Notes: a model not told the origin generated them from the sequence alone. Positions 1 to 5,932 are shown, counted from the stretch's first letter. The stretch: DNA of 8,586 bases from an uncultured Oscillospiraceae bacterium (GCA_900756575.1 CAAEKQ010000034.1:1-8586), one strand, 5' to 3'. A program made the numbers and translations.

Positions 1-149
1 GTGGGTGGATTGAAATTTGTCAAAAGATTTGGCGCTTTGAAATCCTGCGTGTCCCACCCCACACGGGGTGGGTGGATTGAAATTTGTAGGAGCCCAAAAC
101 GAGACAAGAAATTCTGGTCCCACCCCACACGGGGTGGGTGGATTGAAAT
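1..149 (+). CRISPR. Distal end of a type I-C-like CRISPR array (half repeat plus two full repeats)
   Basis: Two identical 33-nt repeats lie at 51-83 and 117-149, and the last 16 nt of a third lie at 1-16, cut by the window edge. Spacers are 34 nt (17-50) and 33 nt (84-116). Each repeat has an 8-bp stem CCCACCCC / GGGGTGGG (53-60 and 65-72 in the first full copy) around an ACAC loop. It ends in TGGATTGAAAT, the right length and form for the 11-nt 5' handle left by Cas5d cleavage in type I-C systems. The ATTGAAAT end marks the repeat's 3' side, so transcription is inferred rightward and the leader and any cas genes lie left of the window. The spacers seen here would then be the oldest ones. A decayed further repeat may follow at 185-209. 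No cas gene is present in the window, so the subtype rests on the repeat alone. Confidence 0.93.
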
Positions 150-234
150 GACGGCTGGATCAGGTAGCCATCGTCCATGTATCAGTTCCCCACACAGACT
201 GGGCAATTGCCCCCTCCATCGTATATAGCAAGAA

Positions 235-261
235 CCCCTGTGGCGTACTACACCACAGGGG
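235..261 (-). terminator. Hairpin terminator downstream of the minus-strand fragment
   Basis: A perfect 9-bp stem, CCCCTGTGG (235-243) and CCACAGGGG (253-261), surrounds a 9-nt loop. Read on the minus strand it lies 12 bp past the stop codon at 273-275 and is followed by TTCTTGCT, a modest U-rich tail. It probably ends transcription coming from the molybdopterin enzyme gene and the fragment behind it. The tail is not a clean U-tract, so efficiency is uncertain. Confidence 0.6.
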
Positions 262-272
262 CCATTTCTTAC

Positions 273-539
273 CTATTTCCCTCCAAAAATCTCCGTCAAA
301 TGCTCCAAAAGGAACCTCTGCGCTTCCGGCCCATAAAGCACCGCCTCATATTTTCCATGCATCCCCTGTCGGGTTTCGGTATACAGCCCCAGCCGCAGCC
401 CTTCCTCCGTGGGAACGCGCCGCTGCTTGCCATCCGGCGTTGTCACCTTTTGGAGAATGCGCTGCTCTACCAGCCAGTTGGTGATGGCGGTGGTACCCCA
501 AGTTGAGCTACGACGGTTCCTGCTGCATCCAGTTTTCAT
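273..539 (-). pseudogene. Headless fragment of a hypothetical protein (C-terminal domain only)
   Basis: An open frame of roughly 75-90 codons follows the molybdopterin gene in a different frame. The protein-like part begins near TTAITNWLVEQ. It continues with a basic GKQRRVPTEEG stretch and ends in EAQRFLLEHLTEIFGG. This arrangement (a winged-helix-like NWL..RIL segment, then RRVPTEEG, then AVLYGPEAQRFLLEHL) resembles a C-terminal domain I have seen at the end of longer uncharacterised Firmicute proteins; I cannot name the family. Possible starts are an ATG at 537-539 or a TTG at 549-551. Both fall inside the last codons of the preceding gene, lack a good Shine-Dalgarno site, and would add low-complexity residues unlike the rest. 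I therefore read it as a remnant that lost its 5' part, though a small translated product coupled to the upstream gene is possible. Confidence 0.5.
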
Positions 540-2667
540 ACCGCTGCTCAATGGTACACGCCGGATTGGGATACACCCGGCACAGAAGCCCCCGGAGCTG
601 ATAAGAGCCCAGATAGTGGTCGTAGGGCGGGGCGGCAGAGGTCAGGATATTGGCATTGGATTCCCGCCAGCCGTAGTCCGGTGCGCCCGCTTCGGGATAC
701 CACCAGCCAAACTGTGCATTGATGACGTTCCGGGCCATGCCGTTGTCCAGATGGGCCTTTTGGGTGATTCTGCCCCGCTGATTCTCGATCCAGACCCAGT
801 CGCCTTCGGTAATGCCATACTGTGCGGCGGTATCCGGATGCATGGTCACAATGGGGAACGGCTCCAGCTTGCGAAGGGAGCGGATTTGCCGATTGTTCGA
901 GACAAAATAGGGCTGCTGCCGTCCGCCGGTGGTGAGAATCAGGGGATATTGTGCCGACAGGGAAGGATTCGACGCAGGCGTTTCCGGCGGCTCCTGCCAG
1001 GAGGGGAGGGGATCGGCCCCGGCCTGCTCCATGGCCGTGGACCGGAATTCAAATTTGCCCGTGGGGGTCTGAAAGCCCCGGGTTTTGTAATTTTCATAGG
1101 TGCGCTCCGGCTCCAGATAGCCTTGATCCTGAATGCGCTCCAGCGTCATATCCTGAAGCTCCGGGCGGCGGCGGATCATCTCCTGAAGCTGGCCGTTCAT
1201 CATGTCCTTCTGCGCGGTAAAGCCATAGTTCCACCCGGCCCGGCGGCAGAGCTCCAGAATGAACTCCTCGTCGGACTTGCATTCGCCCACCTGCACGCAT
1301 TTCCGCTGGGACAGCAGCACCCGATCCGCAAACTCCGGCATACAGAACAGACAGTCCACCTCCGGCCAAAGGGCAGCGGGCAATACAATGTCCGCCAGCT
1401 CCGCCGTGGGATTCATGAAAACGTCCATGTAGACCAGAAAATCCAGTTCCTTCAGGCAGTCATAGGTATGCTGGGCATCTGCCATGGAGATCAGCGTGTT
1501 GTTGGCCTGAATGAACATCCCACGGATTTTGTAGGGCTTTCCGGTTTTGATGGCCTCCAGCACCAGATAGGGATGGGCCATCCCATCGCCCTTTAGAAAT
1601 GGATAATCGCCGGTGAGACCCCTTGCCGCCACCTCCGGGGGAATTTCGTTGCAGGGCGGCAGTCCTGCGGGCGCAATCTCCATGCTCTCCACAAAGCCGC
1701 CGGGAACATCGTAGTTGCCGGTGATGGCGGGAATCATGAAAATCGCCCGGCAGGTGTCCATGGCGTTGACGCTCTGCTCAAAGGCACAGCCCTGCTCCAG
1801 TCCCAGGGGCTTGGTGGTGCCGATCCAGCGGGCTGCGGCCTGAATCTCTGCGGCGGGAATATCGGTGATTTTCGCCACCCGTTCCAAATCGTATTCCTTG
1901 CAGCGCTCCCGCAAAGCGTCGAAGCCGTAGGTGTAGTGCTCCACAAAGTCGTGATCATAGAGGTCTTCCTGAATCAGAAGGTTCAGAATGCCCAACGCCA
2001 GCGCGCCGTCGGTTCCCGGGCGAATCCGCAGCCAGTATTTTGCCTGACGGGTCAGCTCGTTGGGCTTCGGATCCACCACCACCATGGGAATTCCCTCCCG
2101 GGCGGCGTCTTTGATAAACCATTGCAGTTCGCCATCCGCGCCGCTGATGGCAGGATTGGCACCCCACACCAGAATGCCGCCGGGCCGCACCTTGCCGAAA
2201 TAGTCCACACCGGCGAACAGTCCGCCGGTCATCACCGCGCCGGTTCGCCGGGGGCCGAGACAGATCAGACCGCCGGCGGAGGAGAAGTTCGGCGTTCCAA
2301 TGGCGTTGCCCATGCGGAAAAAGTAGGGGAGATGATGCCGTCCGGTGCCGGTGAGCGCGGAAATGCACGCCGGGCCATACGCCCCAATCAGCTGGTTCAT
2401 CCGGGACGCAATGGTGTCATAGGCTTCGTCCCAGCTGATTCTCTGCCACTGCCCGCTGCCTCTGGGGCCGATTCGCTTTTGGGGATAGAGAAGCCGCTGG
2501 GGGTGATACATCTGCTCAATGATGCTCATGCCCTTGACGCAGCCCCTGCCGTGGTTCAGCGGGCCATCCTTCGAAGGCCGCGCCTTGACCACTTTTCCGT
2601 TTTCCACGGTGATATCGTATAAGCAGCCCCCATGGCAGCCGCGGCACGCTGTTTTATAGATCGGCAT
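508..2667 (-). CDS. Molybdopterin-dependent oxidoreductase, acetylene-hydratase-like branch of the DMSO reductase family
   Basis: The product is a 719-residue cytoplasmic enzyme of the Mo/W-bis-MGD (DMSO reductase) superfamily. The N-terminus has a 4Fe-4S motif: Cys8, Cys11, Cys15 and Cys43 in GRGCVKG. The likely metal ligand is Cys136 in GGLICLGPRR. WGANPAISG (about 168-176), VVVDPKPNE and RIRPGTDGALALG are typical cofactor-binding segments. The C-terminal dinucleotide-binding domain (about 575-710) includes LILTTGGRQQPYF and is intact, so the gene is full length. There is no Tat signal and no adjacent electron-transfer or membrane-anchor subunit. Cysteine spacing and length (about 730 in acetylene hydratase) place it near acetylene hydratase, pyrogallol transhydroxylase and gut catechol dehydroxylases. 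However, the residue after the second cluster cysteine is His12, where acetylene hydratase has its catalytic Asp. The substrate cannot be assigned. The start ATG has only a weak upstream ribosome site (AGTGGTG). Confidence 0.95.
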   Translation of the reverse strand: MPIYKTACRGCHGGCLYDITVENGKVVKARPSKDGPLNHGRGCVKGMSIIEQMYHPQRLLYPQKRIGPRGSGQWQRISWDEAYDTIASRMNQLIGAYGPACISALTGTGRHHLPYFFRMGNAIGTPNFSSAGGLICLGPRRTGAVMTGGLFAGVDYFGKVRPGGILVWGANPAISGADGELQWFIKDAAREGIPMVVVDPKPNELTRQAKYWLRIRPGTDGALALGILNLLIQEDLYDHDFVEHYTYGFDALRERCKEYDLERVAKITDIPAAEIQAAARWIGTTKPLGLEQGCAFEQSVNAMDTCRAIFMIPAITGNYDVPGGFVESMEIAPAGLPPCNEIPPEVAARGLTGDYPFLKGDGMAHPYLVLEAIKTGKPYKIRGMFIQANNTLISMADAQHTYDCLKELDFLVYMDVFMNPTAELADIVLPAALWPEVDCLFCMPEFADRVLLSQRKCVQVGECKSDEEFILELCRRAGWNYGFTAQKDMMNGQLQEMIRRRPELQDMTLERIQDQGYLEPERTYENYKTRGFQTPTGKFEFRSTAMEQAGADPLPSWQEPPETPASNPSLSAQYPLILTTGGRQQPYFVSNNRQIRSLRKLEPFPIVTMHPDTAAQYGITEGDWVWIENQRGRITQKAHLDNGMARNVINAQFGWWYPEAGAPDYGWRESNANILTSAAPPYDHYLGSYQLRGLLCRVYPNPACTIEQRYENWMQQEPS

Positions 2668-2740
2668 CTGATTTCACCACTTTCTTCCGTTTGCCAGCCT
2701 TGCATTTTCCGCAAAAAGCTGGTACCATTTTCATAGAACC

Positions 2741-2746
2741 ATTATA
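2741..2746 (-). promoter_or_regulatory. Candidate -10 box for the molybdopterin enzyme gene
   Basis: A perfect TATAAT on the minus strand lies about 75 bp upstream of the start codon, within the palindromic ATTATAAT. No convincing -35 box is found 16-18 bp upstream; that position overlaps the first stem-loop of the hairpin cluster. Because the octamer is palindromic it could also serve the plus strand. It may need an activator, or may be chance. Confidence 0.3.
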
Positions 2747-2754
2747 ATGTCTAC

Positions 2755-2992
2755 CGAATAAACCGCTTTGCGGTTTATTCGCGCGGCAAGGGCCGCGCAA
2801 TTTCACAAAAACAGCGAATGATGGCTGGTTTTGTGAAATTCAGACATTGTTACAATGCGTATTTCCGCTGGAACGCTGGGGCGCTCCAGCAGAAGGTGCA
2901 AGGATTTTGGGTAATACTGCCCGAAATCCTTGCACCAGAACAAAGCCAATTGGCCTTGAAATCCTTGGCTTTCAAGGCTTGTGGCTTTGTTC
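2755..2992. repeat. Cluster of six consecutive stem-loops in a 393-bp gene-free region
   Basis: The region 2668-3060 has no gene with coding character and is dominated by inverted repeats. H1: 12 bp, arms 2755-2766 and 2770-2781, 3-nt loop. H2: 7 bp, arms 2781-2787 and 2792-2798. H3: 12 bp, arms 2799-2810 and 2829-2840, with an inner CAGC/GCTG stem. H4: arms 2867-2872 and 2885-2890, with an inner CGC/GCG. H5: 13 bp, arms 2895-2907 and 2924-2936, inner GGG/CCC. H6: 11 bp, arms 2938-2948 and 2982-2992, with an inner 9-bp stem at 2953-2961 and 2970-2978. About 160 of 238 nt can pair. None is followed by a U-tract on either strand, so they are not ordinary terminators. The block could be a structured non-coding RNA, a dispersed palindromic repeat, or a mosaic of several inserted elements. 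Confidence 0.8.
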
Positions 2993-3060
2993 CGTACGCA
3001 TCATTATAAGCTACTACGGCGGAAAATCCAAGCCATATTTTATAAGGAGTCCTGATTTCC

Positions 3061-3870
3061 ATGATAAAGCTGCTTGCCATTGATATGGACGGCACCTGTC
3101 TCAATCAAAGAAGCCGCATTACCCCGGCGGTGCTTCAGGCCCTGACGGCGGCCCACAGGGCGGGCATCGAAATTGTCCCCACCACCGGACGGGCACTGTG
3201 CTGCCTGCCCCATCAGTTGGCGGCGCATCCGGAGCTTTACCGCTATGCCATCACCTCCAACGGGGCCAGAGTGACGGAGCTTTCGGATCACAGCACCCTG
3301 TTCCGAGCGGAAATCCCAAAAAACATGGCCCTGGAATTGACGAAAAGCCTACAGGATTCCCATATTGGCCGCACGGCCCACATCGACCATCAATATCTGG
3401 TGGAGGGCCATCCGCTCCACGCCATGGGACGGATGGTTTACGGCAAGGACGCCAATACCTCCCGGTGCATCCCTGATTTGTTCGAGGAAATCAAGGCGGA
3501 AAACCGGGACGTGGAGGAGCTGCAATTCTTCTTTTTTAGCCCAAAGACCCGTCAGGCGGTCGGTGATGCGCTGAAACGGTTCCCGGAGCTGTGCGGGGCC
3601 TATTCCGGGGTGTATGTGGAGATTTTTCACCGGACGGCCTCTAAAGGCAGCGGACTTGCGGCGCTGGCAGCTCAGCTGGGCCTCAGGAAAGAGGAGGTTG
3701 CCTGCATTGGCGACGGGGAGAACGACCATCCCATGTTTTGGGCGGCGGGACTGCGCTTTGCCATGGGCAATGCGGTGGACTCCCTGAAGGCTGCGGCGGA
3801 TGTGGTGCTGCCCTCCAATCGGGAAGACGGGATGGCTGCGGCAATCAACGACCATGTTCTGCACAAATGA
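3061..3870 (+). CDS. Cof-type HAD-IIB family phosphatase
   Basis: A 269-residue cytoplasmic haloacid-dehalogenase-superfamily hydrolase of the Cof/YidA class. Such enzymes dephosphorylate sugar phosphates, flavin or pyridoxal phosphates using Mg2+ and an aspartyl-phosphate intermediate. All four motifs are visible: I, DMDGT with nucleophile Asp8 and acid/base Asp10; II, TTGR at 41-44; III, Lys195 in RTASKGSGL; IV, GDGENDHPMF at 217-226, the typical Cof signature. The C2-type cap lies between motifs II and III (about 80-190). Length matches the family. The start ATG is preceded by AAGGAG at 3043-3048, a somewhat long 12-nt spacing. The hairpin cluster lies directly upstream. No terminator separates it from ychF, though ychF has its own promoter. 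Substrate unknown; many relatives are promiscuous. Confidence 0.93.
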   Translation: MIKLLAIDMDGTCLNQRSRITPAVLQALTAAHRAGIEIVPTTGRALCCLPHQLAAHPELYRYAITSNGARVTELSDHSTLFRAEIPKNMALELTKSLQDSHIGRTAHIDHQYLVEGHPLHAMGRMVYGKDANTSRCIPDLFEEIKAENRDVEELQFFFFSPKTRQAVGDALKRFPELCGAYSGVYVEIFHRTASKGSGLAALAAQLGLRKEEVACIGDGENDHPMFWAAGLRFAMGNAVDSLKAAADVVLPSNREDGMAAAINDHVLHK

Positions 3871-3871
3871 T

Positions 3872-3900
3872 TTGCCTTTTCCCCTGGGCTATGGTATGAT
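3872..3900 (+). promoter_or_regulatory. Sigma-A promoter of ychF
   Basis: TTGCCT (3872-3877) and TATGAT (3895-3900) are 17 bp apart, and an extended -10 TG precedes the -10 box (TGGTATGAT). It lies just past the HAD gene stop codon and 40 bp before the ychF start, which would give a leader of about 33 nt containing AAAGGA as ribosome site. Confidence 0.65.
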
Positions 3901-3940
3901 AATTCATTGTGAAGAACAAAAACCGAAAGGATGAATATAC

Positions 3941-5035
3941 ATGAAATTAGGCATCGTGGGTCTGCCCAATGTGGGCAAGAGCACCCTGTTCAACGCCATT
4001 ACCAACGCCGGCGCCGAGGCCGCCAACTATCCCTTCTGCACCATCGATCCCAACGTGGGCATGGTCACCGTTCCCGACGAGCGGCTGGAGGGTCTGCGGG
4101 ATATGTACAATCCCAAGAAGTTCACCCCTGCCGTCATTGAGTTCGTGGACATCGCAGGTCTGGTAAAGGGTGCATCCAAGGGCGAGGGCCTGGGCAATAA
4201 GTTTCTGAGCAACATCCGCTCCACCGACGCCATTGTCCATGTGGTTCGCTGTTTTGAGGACAGCAACATTACCCATGTGGAGGGCAGCACCGATCCCCTC
4301 CGCGACATCGACATCATCAACCTGGAGCTGGTGATGGCCGACATCGAGATGGTGGAGCGCCGGATCGACAAGGCCAAGAAGGCGGCCAAGGGCGACAAGA
4401 AGTACCTCCAGGAAGCCGAGATTTTCGAGGGCCTGCTGGAGCACCTGAACGAGGGCAAAACCGCCCGTACCTATGAGTGCTCCGAGGACGAAATGGCGGT
4501 GCTCCAGACCTCCGATCTCCTGAGCCTCAAGAACGTAATCTATGCCGCGAACCTGGACGAGAACAGCGTGGCCAATCCCACCGAGAACAGGTTCTACAAC
4601 CAGGTGGCGGAGCTGGCCGAAAAAGAGGGCGCTCAGGTGCTGCCCATCTGCGCCAAGCTGGAGGCCGATATTGCCGAGCTGGACGATCCCGAGGAAAAGC
4701 AGATGTTCATGGAGGAGCTGGGCATTGAGGAATCCGGCCTGGACAAGCTCATCAAGTGCTCCTATGCACTGCTGGGCCTGATCTCCTTCCTGACCGCCGG
4801 ACCCGATGAGTGCCGCGCTTGGACCATTAAGAAGGGCACCAAGGCACCTCAGGCTGCCGGTAAGATTCACTCCGACTTTGAGCGCGGCTTCATTCGCGCC
4901 GAGGTCATTGCCTACCACGATCTCCAGGAGTGCGGCACCCTGGCTGCTGCCCGGGCCAAGGGACTGGTTCGTTCCGAGGGCAAGGAGTATGTGATGCAGG
5001 ACGGCGACGTGGTCAACTTCCTGTTCAACGTATAA
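3941..5035 (+). CDS. ychF: YchF/OLA1-family redox-regulated ATPase
   Basis: A 364-residue P-loop protein of the Obg-related YchF/OLA1 family, nearly universal, binding ribosomes and preferring ATP over GTP. The Walker A/G1 is GLPNVGKST at 7-15, followed by the family's ANYPFCTIDPNVG switch region. Walker B/G3 is DIAGLVKGA, followed by the SKGEGLGNKFL signature. The G4 position reads ANLDEN, the YchF-type N-x-x-E in place of NKxD, which underlies the ATP preference. A coiled-coil segment follows (about 125-190), and a C-terminal TGS domain (about 280-362) includes TIKKGTKAPQAAGKIHSDFERGFIRAEV-type residues. Length is the family norm (363-365). The start at 3941 is supported by AAAGGA 10 nt upstream and by the MKLGIVGLPN N-terminus; an ATG at 3931 is out of frame. 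It appears monocistronic, ending at the terminator at 5048-5086. Confidence 0.98.
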   Translation: MKLGIVGLPNVGKSTLFNAITNAGAEAANYPFCTIDPNVGMVTVPDERLEGLRDMYNPKKFTPAVIEFVDIAGLVKGASKGEGLGNKFLSNIRSTDAIVHVVRCFEDSNITHVEGSTDPLRDIDIINLELVMADIEMVERRIDKAKKAAKGDKKYLQEAEIFEGLLEHLNEGKTARTYECSEDEMAVLQTSDLLSLKNVIYAANLDENSVANPTENRFYNQVAELAEKEGAQVLPICAKLEADIAELDDPEEKQMFMEELGIEESGLDKLIKCSYALLGLISFLTAGPDECRAWTIKKGTKAPQAAGKIHSDFERGFIRAEVIAYHDLQECGTLAAARAKGLVRSEGKEYVMQDGDVVNFLFNV

Positions 5036-5047
5036 TTGGATAACGAT

Positions 5048-5086
5048 AAGCCCCGAAGCAGTGATTTGGCTGCTTCGGGGCTTTTA
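5048..5086 (+). terminator. Rho-independent terminator of ychF
   Basis: A perfect 14-bp GC-rich stem (arms 5048-5061 and 5070-5083) with an 8-nt loop TGATTTGG is followed by TTTT, starting 13 bp after the ychF stop. Its U-tract touches the left end of the inverted-repeat element at 5085. On the minus strand the AA of the stem's outer end gives a weaker tail, so it could also stop rubrerythrin transcripts that cross the element. Confidence 0.92.
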
Positions 5087-5250
5087 GGGCAATACCGCAT
5101 AAATTGGCGGCGAGGATTCAGCCAGAGGTTTTTCGTCGGAAAAAGGCAGTTTTTCGCAGGAATACTTTGTGTATTTCAAGAAAAAATAACGCATTTCCGG
5201 CGGAAAAGATCGGCTGTAGCCCGACGGCACATTTGTACGGTGTTGCCTTA
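5085..5250. mobile_element. 166-bp MITE-like fold-back element with 20-bp terminal inverted repeats
   Basis: The left end TAGGGCAATACCGCATAAAT (5085-5104) matches the reverse complement of the right end, TAAGGCAACACCGTACAAAT (5231-5250), at 16 of 20 positions. All four differences are transitions. Inverted similarity continues inward: CAGCC (5119-5123) against GGCTG (5212-5216), and TTTTTCGTCGGAAA (5129-5142) against the complement of 5194-5207 at 12 of 14. The element therefore folds into a long imperfect hairpin. It has no convincing coding sequence. It fills the whole gap between the ychF terminator and the rubrerythrin stop codon, with TA at each outer edge. A MITE or other dispersed repeat is the best reading; no transposase is visible. 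Copy number cannot be judged from one window. Confidence 0.65.
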
Positions 5251-5252
5251 GC

Positions 5253-5786
5253 TTAGTAGTTCTCTTTCCGAACCTGGAAATAGCTCTGGGGATGGTTGCA
5301 GACGGGACACACCTCCGGGGCCTTGGTGCCCACCACAATATGCCCGCAGTTCCGACATTCCCATACGGTAACAGTGCTCTTTTCGAATACTTCCCGGGTT
5401 TCCATATTCCGCAGCAGCGCACGATACCGTTCCTCATGGTGCTTCTCAATCTCCGCTACCATGCGGAATTTTGCAGCCAGGGTGGTAAAGCCTTCTTCCT
5501 CGGCCTCCTGGGCAAAGCGCTGGTACATATCCGTCCACTCGTAATTCTCGCCTTCTGCGGCGGAGAGCAGGTTCTCGGGCGTGTGGCCCAGCAGCCCCAG
5601 CTCCTTAAACCACATCTTGGCGTGCTCCTTCTCGTTGTCCGCCGTCTCCTGGAAGATGGCTGCGATCTGCTCATAGCCCTCCTTCTTGGCAGTGCTGGCG
5701 AAATAGGTGTATTTGTTTCTGGCCTCGCTCTCGCCCATAAATGCGGCGAGGAGGTTGCTTTCGGTCTTAGAGCCTTTCAATTCCAT
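5253..5786 (-). CDS. rbr: Rubrerythrin
   Basis: A 177-residue cytoplasmic non-haem diiron peroxidase that reduces hydrogen peroxide in anaerobes, taking electrons through its own rubredoxin-like iron site. The N-terminal four-helix ferritin-like domain (about 1-135) supplies the ligands: Glu19 in GESEARNKY, Glu52 and His55 in NEKEHA, Glu94 and Glu97 in QEAEEEGF, and Glu114 with His117 in EIEKHHE. The C-terminal rubredoxin-like domain (about 140-177) has Cys144-x2-Cys147 and Cys160-x2-Cys163. Domain order and ligand spacing match classical rubrerythrin. Its ribosome site AGGGGA lies 8 nt before the ATG. It is a single-gene unit with its own promoter at 5833-5860, divergent from the cell-wall protein gene. 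Its stop codon is 2 bp from the inverted-repeat element, and no private terminator is seen. Confidence 0.97.
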   Translation of the reverse strand: MELKGSKTESNLLAAFMGESEARNKYTYFASTAKKEGYEQIAAIFQETADNEKEHAKMWFKELGLLGHTPENLLSAAEGENYEWTDMYQRFAQEAEEEGFTTLAAKFRMVAEIEKHHEERYRALLRNMETREVFEKSTVTVWECRNCGHIVVGTKAPEVCPVCNHPQSYFQVRKENY

Positions 5787-5832
5787 GGTGAGTTCCCCTT
5801 TCTATATGGTATGGCAAGTGGCTGCTACCTCC

Positions 5833-5860
5833 ATTATAGCAGGTTTCCCGGTTTCGGCAA
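5833..5860 (-). promoter_or_regulatory. Sigma-A promoter of rubrerythrin
   Basis: On the minus strand TTGCCG (5855-5860) and a perfect TATAAT (5833-5838) are separated by 16 bp. The predicted start lies about 40 bp before the rubrerythrin ATG. Two short palindromes, GAATATTC (5862-5869) and GGAATTCC (5870-5877), sit just upstream and could bind a regulator of either divergent gene. No canonical PerR or Fur box was recognised. Confidence 0.7.
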
Positions 5861-5904
5861 GGAATATTCGGAATTCCTGCCTATGTTTTCTCCAGTGGTT
5901 TTCC

Positions 5905-5932
5905 TTGACAATTCTCAGAATTCTGCTATAAT
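5905..5932 (+). promoter_or_regulatory. Strong sigma-A promoter of the 3D-domain gene, with an internal palindrome
   Basis: Both hexamers are consensus: TTGACA (5905-5910) and TATAAT (5927-5932), spaced 16 bp. The spacer is almost filled by AATTCTCAGAATT (5910-5922), a 13-bp palindrome with one central base, plus an overlapping AGAATTCT (5917-5924). A protein bound there would block RNA polymerase, so it may be a repressor operator; this is inference. The leader is about 70 nt, ending in GGAGG (5996-6000), 9 nt before the ATG. Confidence 0.85.

Noticed and set aside
201..212. Perfect palindrome GGGCAATTGCCC as an operator
   Set aside because: No promoter is nearby, and it overlaps the proposed decayed CRISPR repeat; 12-bp palindromes alone are weak evidence.
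1..228. Open frame across the CRISPR repeats
   Set aside because: Its repeated HPTRGGWIE residues are simply translated CRISPR repeats.
409..1596. Long plus-strand open frame of 395 codons
   Set aside because: It lies antisense to the molybdopterin enzyme gene and has no recognisable domains. The minus-strand product is a clear full-length family member; long opposite-strand frames are expected in GC-rich coding DNA.
1936..2622. Plus-strand open frame of 228 codons
   Set aside because: Another antisense shadow of the same oxidoreductase gene, with no ribosome site or recognisable motif.
273..2667. A frameshifted single gene joining the fragment to the molybdopterin enzyme
   Set aside because: The oxidoreductase already has a complete C-terminal cofactor-binding domain, and the fragment does not resemble any part of that family.
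2755..2992. Hairpins as terminators of neighbouring genes
   Set aside because: No stem is followed by a T-run on either strand, and the cluster lies between two divergent 5' ends where no transcript needs to terminate.
2818..3104. Short open frames in the 2668-3060 gap on both strands
   Set aside because: They run through the inverted repeats, have no ribosome sites, and give no protein-like pattern.
3947..4918. Minus-strand open frame of 323 codons opposite ychF
   Set aside because: Pure antisense shadow of the highly conserved ychF; its composition is His/Gly/Leu-rich with no domain.
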